Assembly (NCBI RefSeq): GCF_045348435.1
Contig: NZ_CP157484.1
Location: 620,001 to 684,000, forward strand
Length of the DNA: 64,000 bases
DNA from: Alsobacter sp045348435
Lineage (GTDB): Bacteria > Pseudomonadota > Alphaproteobacteria > Rhizobiales > Beijerinckiaceae
Direction of reading: 5' to 3'
Shown in pieces: positions 7,921 to 14,825 of the stretch; position 1 is the stretch's first letter; each line of letters begins with the position of its first letter. Position numbers and translations under genes: made by a program. The notes under the pieces are model-generated. The model searched no databases. It saw nothing but the letters and a program-made list of their open reading frames with translations, and was not told where the DNA came from.

Positions 7921-9803
7921 GAGGCTCCGCCGGGCGCGTCGGCGTTGCTGCGCGCGGCGCCGTCGCGCGAATCGATGACGTCCTGCGTCTCGGCGGAGAG
8001 CGCCTTCGACTTCGCCTTCGGGGCGGTGAGAGGCTCGGGCGTGAAGCGCGGGGCGATCTTGGTGTAGTCGGCCGGGCGCAGCTTGCCCTCGGCCTGCTGC
8101 AGCGCCAGGCGCTGCTCGTCGCGGTCGCGCACGGCCTGGCGGACCTCCTCGGCCCTCTGCTCGTCGGCCCCCAGCGCGACCAGGGTCTCGCGGCCGAACT
8201 CCAGCGCCGAGACGAGCGTCTCGCGCACCTGGTAGTCGACCCCGGCCTTGATCAGGTCGACCGCATGGATGCGGTCATAGGCGCGGGCGTGGACCTGAGC
8301 GAGCGGGAAGTTCAGCCGCACCAGCTCCACGATGGCGAGCGCGGCGTGGCGATCGTCGACGCACACCGCGATGACGCGGGCGGTGCCAGCCCCGCTCGCC
8401 CGCAGCACGTCGAGGCGGCAGCCGTCGCCGTAATAGACCTTGAAGCCGAACCGTCCGGCCGCCTTGATGCGGTCCACGTCCTTGTCGATGACGGTGACGT
8501 CGACGCCGTCGGCGAGCAGCACCTGCGTGGCGAGCTGGCCGAAGCGGCCGAAACCGATCACCAGCGCGGCGCCATGCGCCCCGTCGAAGCTGTCGAGGTC
8601 GAATTCCGGAGCCGGCCGGGAGGCGTCCCGGCGCTCCAGCGCGATCTCGACGCCCTTGGCCACCACCGGGCCCAGCACCATGGTGAGCGCCGCCACCGCG
8701 GAGGCGAGGCCCGCCTGCGCCGGCGACAGGATCGCGAGCGCGCCCGCCATCGGGACAAGGACGAAGGAGAATTCGCCCGCCGGCGCGAGCAGCGCCGCGC
8801 TGCGCAGGGCGTCGCGCCGGGGCGACCCCATCCAGCGCTCCAGCGCATAGGCGACGCCGATCTTGAGCGCGATCAGGCCGGCGGCGGCCAGCGCCAGCAG
8901 CAGCGCGTTGGACAGGATCAGCCGGGCGTCCATGCCCATGCCGACGCTCATGAAGAACAGGCCCAGCAGCAGCCCGCGGAAGGGCTCGATGTCGGCCTCG
9001 AGTTGGTGCCTGAAGTTGGATTCAGCCAGCAGCAGCCCCGCCAGGAACGCGCCGAGCGCCATCGACATGCCGGCGTGCTCCATGATGAGCGCGGCGCCGA
9101 GCACCACCAGGAGCGCCGCGGCCGTCATCACCTCGCGGGCCTCCGTCCAGGCCAGCACCCGGAAGAACGGGTTCAGCAGGTAGCGGCCGGCTAGCACGAT
9201 GGCGGCGATGGAGCCCAGCGCCTGGGCGGTCGCCAGCAGGCCGCCCGTCAGATCCGTGCCGCCGGCGTTGGCCGAGCCGGGGGCCAGCAGCGGCACGAGC
9301 GCCAGGATCGGCACCACGGACATGTCTTGGAACAGCAGGACCGCGAAGGTGCGCTGCCCGTGCGGGGTCTGCAGCGTGCCGCGCTCGTCCAAAATCTGCA
9401 GCGCGATGGCGGTGGCCGAGAGGGCCAGCGACACGCCCAGCAGGATCGCCCCGTTCAGCGGCACGCCGAGCGGAATGGCGGCGGCGGCGATCACGGCTCC
9501 GGAGACGAGGAACTGCGCCGCGCCCAGGCCGAAGATGTCGCGCCGCATGGCGAGCAGCTTGCTGGGCTTCAGCTCCAGCCCGATCACGAAGAGCAGCATC
9601 ACGACGCCGATCTCCGCCACGGTGCGGACCATGTTGGCGTCGGTGAAGAGCCGCAGGCCCGCCGGCCCGATGGCCAGACCTGCGACCAGATAGCCGATCA
9701 CGGCCCCGAGACCCAGCCGCTTGAACAGCGGCACGGCCACGACGGCGCTGAGACAGAAAATCAGGATCGGCGCGAGGAAGCTCGCCTCGGAATGTTCAGC
9801 CAT
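7917..9803 (-). CDS. CPA2 family monovalent cation:proton antiporter (KefB/C-like)
   Basis: This 628-residue protein has a 12-13 helix Na+/H+ exchanger domain (from about residue 10 to 390), then a cytosolic Rossmann RCK/TrkA-N domain beginning ALVIGFGRFGQLATQ with the GxGxxG NAD-binding loop. A short tail follows that lacks a second regulatory domain. It most likely moves K+ or Na+ against protons at the inner membrane. The start at 9803 was chosen because AGAGG lies upstream and it gives the usual hydrophobic N-terminus; the longer open frame to 10019 is Arg/Pro-rich and overlaps the ispH promoter region. The downstream MATE gene overlaps by 4 nt. Confidence 0.9.
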   Translation of the reverse strand: MAEHSEASFLAPILIFCLSAVVAVPLFKRLGLGAVIGYLVAGLAIGPAGLRLFTDANMVRTVAEIGVVMLLFVIGLELKPSKLLAMRRDIFGLGAAQFLVSGAVIAAAAIPLGVPLNGAILLGVSLALSATAIALQILDERGTLQTPHGQRTFAVLLFQDMSVVPILALVPLLAPGSANAGGTDLTGGLLATAQALGSIAAIVLAGRYLLNPFFRVLAWTEAREVMTAAALLVVLGAALIMEHAGMSMALGAFLAGLLLAESNFRHQLEADIEPFRGLLLGLFFMSVGMGMDARLILSNALLLALAAAGLIALKIGVAYALERWMGSPRRDALRSAALLAPAGEFSFVLVPMAGALAILSPAQAGLASAVAALTMVLGPVVAKGVEIALERRDASRPAPEFDLDSFDGAHGAALVIGFGRFGQLATQVLLADGVDVTVIDKDVDRIKAAGRFGFKVYYGDGCRLDVLRASGAGTARVIAVCVDDRHAALAIVELVRLNFPLAQVHARAYDRIHAVDLIKAGVDYQVRETLVSALEFGRETLVALGADEQRAEEVRQAVRDRDEQRLALQQAEGKLRPADYTKIAPRFTPEPLTAPKAKSKALSAETQDVIDSRDGAARSNADAPGGAS

Positions 9804-10017
9804 GCCGCCTCTTGGGGGAGATCGAAACCGCACTCTAAGCCGCCGGGCCGCCGGAGGCGAGGGCCGCGCCGCAAGCGAGGGCTTGCAGGCCTCCTCGAGC
9901 GGACCCGTCGCCCGGCTCGCCCGGCTTGACCTCGCACGGTCCAGCCCCCACAAGGTCTGGCGGCCTACGGGCCGACGAAGCGTCCGCCGGGCCGGCCGGA
10001 GGCAACCCCAGCGTCCC

Positions 10018-10986
10018 ATGATGACAGACGAAAAGCCGCCTCTGACCGTGCTTCTCTGCGCCCCTCGCGGCTTTTGCGCCGGGGTTGTGCGCGCTATCGA
10101 CGCGGTGGAGCAGGCCCTGAAGGCCTATGGCCCGCCGGTCTATGTGCGCCACGAGATCGTGCACAACAAATATGTCGTGGAGAGCCTGCGACGCAAAGGC
10201 GCGGTCTTCGTGGACGAACTTTCCGAGATTCCCGAGACCTCGGCGCCGGTGGTGTTCTCCGCCCACGGCGTGCCGAAATCCGTGCCCGCCGAGGCCGCCG
10301 AGCGCCGCTTCTTCGCCGTCGACGCGACGTGCCCGCTGGTCACCAAGGTCCATCGCGAGGCCGAGGTGCACTGGAGGCGCGGCCGCACGGTCGTGCTGGT
10401 CGGGCATTCCGGCCACCCCGAAGTGGTGGGCACGATGGGGCAGCTCCCCGCGGGCGCGGTGCTGCTGGTCGAGACCGTCGCGGACGTGGAGCGCCTGCAG
10501 CCGCAGGACCCGCAGACGCTGGCCTTCGTGACGCAGACGACCCTTTCGGTCGACGACACCCGCGAGATCGTGGATGCGCTGCGCGCCCGTTTCCCGGCCA
10601 TCGTCGCGCCCCACAAGGAGGACATCTGCTACGCCACCACCAACCGGCAGGAGGCCGTGAAGGCCGTCGCGCCGCGGGTTGACGCGATGCTGGTGGTGGG
10701 CTCGCCCAATTCGTCCAACTCGCAGCGCCTCAAGGAGGTCGCCGAGCGGGCCGGGTGCCCGGTGGCGCGCCTGGTGCTGCGCGCGCAGGACATCGACTGG
10801 GACGCCTTCGGCGCCATCGGTTCGCTCGGCGTCACGGCCGGCGCATCGGCGCCCGAGGTGCTGGTGGAGGAGATCATCGACGCCTTCGCGGCGCGCTACG
10901 CCGTCACGGTCGAGACCGTGTCGACCGCCGACGAGAGCGTGTTCTTTCCCTTGCCGCGCGAGCTGCGCGGCGCGGCCGCGGAGTAG
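10018..10986 (+). CDS. ispH: 4-hydroxy-3-methylbut-2-enyl diphosphate reductase
   Basis: It performs the last step of the MEP isoprenoid pathway, reducing HMBPP to IPP and DMAPP. The 322-residue protein carries all three iron-sulfur cysteines: C20 in APRGFCAGV, C105 in DATCPLVTK and C203 in DICYATTNRQ. HEIVHNKYV, SAHGVPKS, VGHSGHPEVVG, TQTTLS and SPNSSNS are also present. Two adjacent in-frame ATGs (10018, 10021) are possible starts; GGAGG lies about 15 nt upstream. thrB follows after 4 nt, so ispH-thrB-rnhA forms an operon. Confidence 0.96.
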   Translation: MMTDEKPPLTVLLCAPRGFCAGVVRAIDAVEQALKAYGPPVYVRHEIVHNKYVVESLRRKGAVFVDELSEIPETSAPVVFSAHGVPKSVPAEAAERRFFAVDATCPLVTKVHREAEVHWRRGRTVVLVGHSGHPEVVGTMGQLPAGAVLLVETVADVERLQPQDPQTLAFVTQTTLSVDDTREIVDALRARFPAIVAPHKEDICYATTNRQEAVKAVAPRVDAMLVVGSPNSSNSQRLKEVAERAGCPVARLVLRAQDIDWDAFGAIGSLGVTAGASAPEVLVEEIIDAFAARYAVTVETVSTADESVFFPLPRELRGAAAE

Positions 10987-10990
10987 GGCG

Positions 10991-11956
10991 GTGGCGGTCT
11001 ACACCGACGTCTCCGACGAGGAGCTCTCCGCCTTCGCATCCCGCTACGACCTCGGGGCCGTGCTGGCCGCCAAGGGCATCGCGGAGGGCGTGGAGAACTC
11101 CAACTACCTGCTCCACACCGAGAAGGGCTTCTACATCCTCACGCTCTACGAGAAGCGCGTGCGCGAGGAGGACCTGCCCTTCTTCATCGGCCTGATGCAG
11201 CACCTGGCGGCCGCCGGCCTGACCTGCCCAGTTCCGGTGCGCAACCGCGAGGGCGAGGCGCTGGGCCGGCTCGCCGGCCGTCCGGCCTGCATCGTGACCT
11301 TCCTGGACGGCATGGGCGTGCGCCGGCCGGGCGTCGGCCACTGCGCCTCGGTCGGCGAAGCCCTGGCCCGCCTTCACCTCGCCGGGGCCGATTTCCCGAT
11401 GCGGCGCGCCAACGCGCTCTCGGTCCGGGGCTGGCGGCCGCTCTTCGAGGCCGCGCAGGCGCGCGCCGACACGGTCGCGCCGGGCCTGGCCAAGGCGACC
11501 GAGGAGGCGCTGGCGCGGCTGGAGGCGGAGTGGCCAGGCGACCTGCCGGAAGGCGTGATCCACGCCGACCTGTTCCCCGACAACGTCTTCTTCCTCGGAC
11601 CGCGCCTGTCGGGCCTGATCGACTTCTACTTCGCCTGCACGGACGCCTTCGCGTATGACCTCGCGGTGTGCCTGAACGCCTGGTGCTTCGAGGCGGACGG
11701 GTCCTACAACCTCACCAAGGGGCAGGCGATGATCGCCGGCTACGAGCGCGTCCGCCCGCTCTCGGGCGGCGAGCTGGAGGCCTTGCCGGTGCTGTGCCGG
11801 GGCGCGGCGCTGCGCTTCATGCTGACCCGGCTGGTCGACTGGCTCAACGTGCCGCCCGGCGCGCTGGTGCGCCCGAAGGACCCGCTGGAATATTACCGCA
11901 AGCTGCGCTTTCACGAGCGCGCGGCGACCGCATCCGACTACGGGAGACGCACGTGA
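10991..11956 (+). CDS. thrB: Homoserine kinase (aminoglycoside-phosphotransferase-like type)
   Basis: It phosphorylates homoserine on the threonine pathway. The 321-residue protein is of the ThrB type that has the APH/choline-kinase fold, not the GHMP fold. GVENSNYLL and the catalytic loop GVIHADLFPDNVFF (with the HxDxxxxN pattern) followed by SGLIDFYFAC (the DF-type metal site) support this. The GTG at 10991 lies 4 nt after ispH, and the stop overlaps rnhA by 4 nt (GTGA). The partner thrC lies about 8 kb away in another operon. Confidence 0.94.
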   Translation: MAVYTDVSDEELSAFASRYDLGAVLAAKGIAEGVENSNYLLHTEKGFYILTLYEKRVREEDLPFFIGLMQHLAAAGLTCPVPVRNREGEALGRLAGRPACIVTFLDGMGVRRPGVGHCASVGEALARLHLAGADFPMRRANALSVRGWRPLFEAAQARADTVAPGLAKATEEALARLEAEWPGDLPEGVIHADLFPDNVFFLGPRLSGLIDFYFACTDAFAYDLAVCLNAWCFEADGSYNLTKGQAMIAGYERVRPLSGGELEALPVLCRGAALRFMLTRLVDWLNVPPGALVRPKDPLEYYRKLRFHERAATASDYGRRT

Positions 11957-12438
11957 CCGACGCCGCCGAGAGCCCGGACCGGGTCACGGTCTACACCGAC
12001 GGCGCATGCTCCGGAAATCCCGGCCCGGGCGGCTGGGGCGCGCTGCTGGTCTATGGCGAGAAGAAGAAGATCCTGAAAGGCGGCGAGCCGCTGACCACCA
12101 ACAACCGCATGGAGCTGATGGCCGCCATCATGGCCCTGGAGGCCCTGAAGCGCCCCTGCGTGGTCGACCTCTGGACCGACAGCCAATATGTCCGCCAGGG
12201 CGTCACCACCTGGATCCATGGCTGGAAGCGCAATGGCTGGAAGACGGCCGACAAGAAGCCCGTGAAGAACGCCGAACTCTGGCAGCAGCTCGACGCCGCC
12301 AGGGCGAAGCACACCGTCCAGTTCCACTGGGTGAAGGGCCACGCCGGCCACACCGAGAACGAGCTCGTGGACGGGCTGGCGCGCGAGGGAATGGCGCCCT
12401 TCCTGCCCAAGAAGCGCCAGGGCGCAGCCGCCGGGTAG
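11953..12438 (+). CDS. rnhA: Ribonuclease HI
   Basis: It degrades the RNA strand of RNA-DNA hybrids. The 161-residue protein keeps the full acidic site: D16 in VYTDGACSGNPG, E54 in NNRMELMA, D76 in LWTDSQYV and D140, plus H130 in VKGHAGH. The basic protrusion is present (HGWKRNGWKTADKKPVKN). The GTG start overlaps the thrB stop by 4 nt. With rnhB at 38.1 kb the organism encodes both RNase H types in this window. A nested hairpin follows the gene. Confidence 0.96.
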   Translation: MTDAAESPDRVTVYTDGACSGNPGPGGWGALLVYGEKKKILKGGEPLTTNNRMELMAAIMALEALKRPCVVDLWTDSQYVRQGVTTWIHGWKRNGWKTADKKPVKNAELWQQLDAARAKHTVQFHWVKGHAGHTENELVDGLAREGMAPFLPKKRQGAAAG

Positions 12439-12441
12439 GGC

Positions 12442-12478
12442 GGCTCAGCCCGGTCGGCGAGGCTCGCCCGGCTGAGCC
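12442..12478 (+). terminator. Nested hairpin between convergent rnhA and peroxiredoxin genes
   Basis: A perfect 9-bp stem (GGCTCAGCC at 12442-12450 with GGCTGAGCC at 12470-12478) encloses a second stem (GGCGAG at 12456-12461 with CTCGCC at 12463-12468). It lies between two convergent genes. No T-tract follows on either strand, so it may be a Rho-linked or RNA-stabilising end rather than a classical intrinsic terminator. Confidence 0.4.
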
Positions 12479-12530
12479 CAGGAGACGCGCAGGCTCTCCC
12501 CCGGCGTCCGGGAGAGAGCGGCGCGGCCGA

Positions 12531-13016
12531 TCACATCTGCTTCAGCAGGTTCTCCGCCCCGGAGATGTCGGCCTTGGACGGCGTGTCCTCGACATTGAGC
12601 ACGCGCACCACGCCGTCGTCGACCAGCATCGAGTAGCGCTGCGAGCGGGTGCCGAGCCCGAAGCCCGAGCCGTCGAGGGCGAGGCCCAGCGCCTTGGCGA
12701 AATCGCCGTTGCCGTCCGACAGGAACTCGATCTTGCCCGCGCCTCCCGTGGACTTCGCCCAGGCGTCCATGACGAAGACGTCGTTGACGCCCGTGACCGC
12801 GATGGCGTCGACGCCCTTGGCCTTGAGGGCGTCGTAGTGCGTCAGGAAGCTCGGCAGGTGGTTCTTGTGGCAGGTGGGCGTGAAGGCGCCCGGCACGGCG
12901 AAGAGCACGACCTTGCGGCCCTTGAAGATTTCGTCCGTGGTCTTGGGGGTCGGCCCGCCCTCGGTCATGACGCGGAACGTGGTTTCAGGCAGATGGTCGC
13001 CGACTGCGATGCTCAT
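12531..13016 (-). CDS. Peroxiredoxin (Prx5-type, 1-Cys or atypical)
   Basis: This 161-residue thiol peroxidase reduces H2O2 or organic hydroperoxides in the cytosol. The peroxidatic cysteine is C49 in PGAFTPTCHKNH, the Prx5 signature. No second cysteine is visible in the translated sequence, so it would need an external thiol such as glutathione (gshA is in the window) or glutaredoxin. It is convergent with rnhA. The start at 13016 is preceded by AGGAG (reading the minus strand). Confidence 0.93.
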   Translation of the reverse strand: MSIAVGDHLPETTFRVMTEGGPTPKTTDEIFKGRKVVLFAVPGAFTPTCHKNHLPSFLTHYDALKAKGVDAIAVTGVNDVFVMDAWAKSTGGAGKIEFLSDGNGDFAKALGLALDGSGFGLGTRSQRYSMLVDDGVVRVLNVEDTPSKADISGAENLLKQM

Positions 13017-13086
13017 CGAGGAACTCTCCTAGGGGATGCCAGGCCGTGGCCCGGGTGGAAGGCGCTGCGCGCCGCCGCGCTGAGAT

Positions 13087-13974
13087 CTAGTGCGGCTTGG
13101 GCTCGGCGTCGAGACGGGTCTCGACCTCGATTGCGGTCCCGCCGACGCTCAGCGTGATGGTGACCGGGAGGCCGGCGAGCCGGGCGTCGGTCGGGGCCGC
13201 ATCCACCGCCAGGCGCCACGTCACCCGACGGGCGTCCCGCGACGGCTCGTCCTTGACGAGGGCCGGCGCGCCGAACAACCAGTCCTGCCCGGCCTCGGCG
13301 AAGAGCTCCACAGGGTCGGCGCCGGGCGGGATGACGGCTGACACCGCAATCGACCCGCCGTCCGCCGCGGCCGCGGCCGCCTCGATCGACGGCGGCGCGC
13401 CGGACCCGGCGGGCTTGCGGACGGGCGCCCTGGCCTCCGCCGCCGCGACGGCGGGCGCAAAGGGCGGGGCGGCGGCTCCCGAACCCAGCGGGAGGCGGGC
13501 CTCGCCCTTCACCGGAATGCAGATCTGCTCGCACACCGCGTAGTCGAGCTTGAGGTTCAGCGCGGCGGGCCTGGCGGGATTCGCGAGGGTCACGCGCAGC
13601 GGCAGCAGCACGGATTCCTTGTAGCCGATGGAGGATCCCGCCGCGTCCTCGAAGCGCGCCGGCAAGGGCCAGCGCACCTCGACCGCCTTGACGTTGTCCG
13701 AGCCGGACCAGTCGAAGCTCGGCGGAAGGCCAGAGTCGCCCGGCGTGCGCCAATAGGTCTTGAAATGCGGGTCCAGCCGGATCTCGATCCCGGCCTTCCG
13801 GAGCCCGGGCGCCTCCGCAGCCCCGCCGTCGACGAGCCTGAAGGACGCGTGGAAACCCGACGCCCAGGTGGACGCGCCGGCGTCGGCGGCGTGCGGGAGG
13901 GAGGGGGCGGAGGCCGCCAGCATCGCCCCGAGGGCGAGGGCCAGCCCGACGCGGAAGGCTCTCTTGCGTATCAT
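13087..13974 (-). CDS. Secreted protein with DsbD N-terminal-type domain
   Basis: A signal peptide (about residues 1-30, ending PHAADA) is followed by an immunoglobulin-like domain related to the N-terminal domain of the thiol-disulfide interchange protein DsbD. The pair in YAVCEQICIPVKGE is the redox-type CxxxC seen in this family. The 295-residue protein lacks the DsbD transmembrane and thioredoxin domains, so any electron donor is encoded elsewhere. The start at 13974 was preferred over ATG 13986 because AGGAG lies about 9 nt upstream of it. It is divergent from the yqgE-type gene. Confidence 0.82.
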   Translation of the reverse strand: MIRKRAFRVGLALALGAMLAASAPSLPHAADAGASTWASGFHASFRLVDGGAAEAPGLRKAGIEIRLDPHFKTYWRTPGDSGLPPSFDWSGSDNVKAVEVRWPLPARFEDAAGSSIGYKESVLLPLRVTLANPARPAALNLKLDYAVCEQICIPVKGEARLPLGSGAAAPPFAPAVAAAEARAPVRKPAGSGAPPSIEAAAAAADGGSIAVSAVIPPGADPVELFAEAGQDWLFGAPALVKDEPSRDARRVTWRLAVDAAPTDARLAGLPVTITLSVGGTAIEVETRLDAEPKPH

Positions 13975-14100
13975 GCGGCTCCTCATGACAGAGCCAGTCG
14001 CCGGCGCAAAGCCACGAGCGCGTGAAGGGACGCGCAGGCGGCCCGGGGGAACGACCAATGGGTCACCGCGTTGGCTTCGCAGGCAAAAGGGCATACGATC

Positions 14101-14721
14101 ATGCACCTCGAGACGTTTGAGACTTCCGTCGCTATGAGCGCCCGCGGCTTCCTGGACGGCCAACTCCTGATCGCTATGCCGGGGATGCCGGATTCGCGCT
14201 TCACCCGCACCGTGATCTATGTGTGCGCTCATTCGCCGGAAGGCGCGATGGGGCTGGTGATCAACCAGCCGGCCCCCAACATCGAGTTCCCCAGCCTCCT
14301 GGAACAGCTCGAAATCATTCCGGCCGAGAGCGGCATCCGCCTGCCCGAGCGGGCCGAGCGGTTCAAGGTGCTGAAGGGCGGCCCCGTCGAGACCGGGCGC
14401 GGCTTCGTCCTGCACTCGTCCGATTTCTACATCGACAAATCGACCCTGCCGATCGACGACGGCATCTGCCTCACCGCGACCGTGGACATCCTGCGCGCCA
14501 TCGCGGCCGGAGAGGGTCCGCGCGACGCCATCCTGGCGCTCGGCTATGCGGGATGGGGCGCGGGGCAGCTGGAGACCGAGATCAACGAGAATGGCTGGCT
14601 CCACTGCGAGCCCGATCCGGAGCTCGTCTTCGACACCGGTTTCGAGACCAAGTACGAGCGGGCGCTGCGCAAGATCGGCATCGACCCGGCCATGCTGTCC
14701 AGCGAAGCCGGACACGCCTGA
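14101..14721 (+). CDS. YqgE/AlgH family protein
   Basis: The product is 206 residues from ATG 14101 and matches the UPF0301 family: GQLLIAMPGMPDSRF, VIYVCAHSPEGAMGLVIN, VLKGGPVETGRGFVLHS and LALGYAGWGAGQLE. The biochemical role of the family is unresolved, although AlgH was linked to alginate gene expression in Pseudomonas. An in-frame TTG at 14071 would add 10 residues; ATG 14101 was preferred for normal family length. It is divergent from the DsbD-like gene and followed by a palindromic repeat. Confidence 0.9.
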   Translation: MHLETFETSVAMSARGFLDGQLLIAMPGMPDSRFTRTVIYVCAHSPEGAMGLVINQPAPNIEFPSLLEQLEIIPAESGIRLPERAERFKVLKGGPVETGRGFVLHSSDFYIDKSTLPIDDGICLTATVDILRAIAAGEGPRDAILALGYAGWGAGQLETEINENGWLHCEPDPELVFDTGFETKYERALRKIGIDPAMLSSEAGHA

Positions 14722-14730
14722 GCCTGCTGC

Positions 14731-14825
14731 TGCGAAAAGGTGGATTCCGGCTTTTCGCACGACGCATGCGACCACTTAAAAACCTGGACCACGCTGCGTT
14801 TCCATCAAAACACCGCGTGGTCTAG
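14731..14825. repeat. Interspersed palindromic repeat with two hairpins
   Basis: Two perfect inverted repeats lie side by side: TGCGAAAAG (14731-14739) with CTTTTCGCA (14751-14759), and GACCACGC (14787-14794) with GCGTGGTC (14815-14822). The arrangement and wording, ending GCGTGGTCTAG, look like short intergenic palindromes commonly scattered in Hyphomicrobiales genomes. This is recall, not a search. The second arm supplies the stop codon of the minus-strand EAL gene, so the element overlaps that gene's 3' end. It lies between two convergent genes and may act as a transcription end. Confidence 0.6.

Noticed and set aside
5347..8067. A 906-codon plus-strand reading frame
   Set aside because: It runs antisense to the DUF937, MATE and antiporter genes, is dominated by Arg/His/Gln/Gly typical of GC-rich shadow frames, and shows no family resemblance.
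9925..9953. CTTGAC as an ispH promoter
   Set aside because: The bases at the expected -10 (CCACAA) match poorly, so it was not listed.
14071..14100. TTG start adding ten residues to the YqgE-type protein
   Set aside because: TTG starts are rare, no better ribosome site is seen, and ATG 14101 gives the normal family length.
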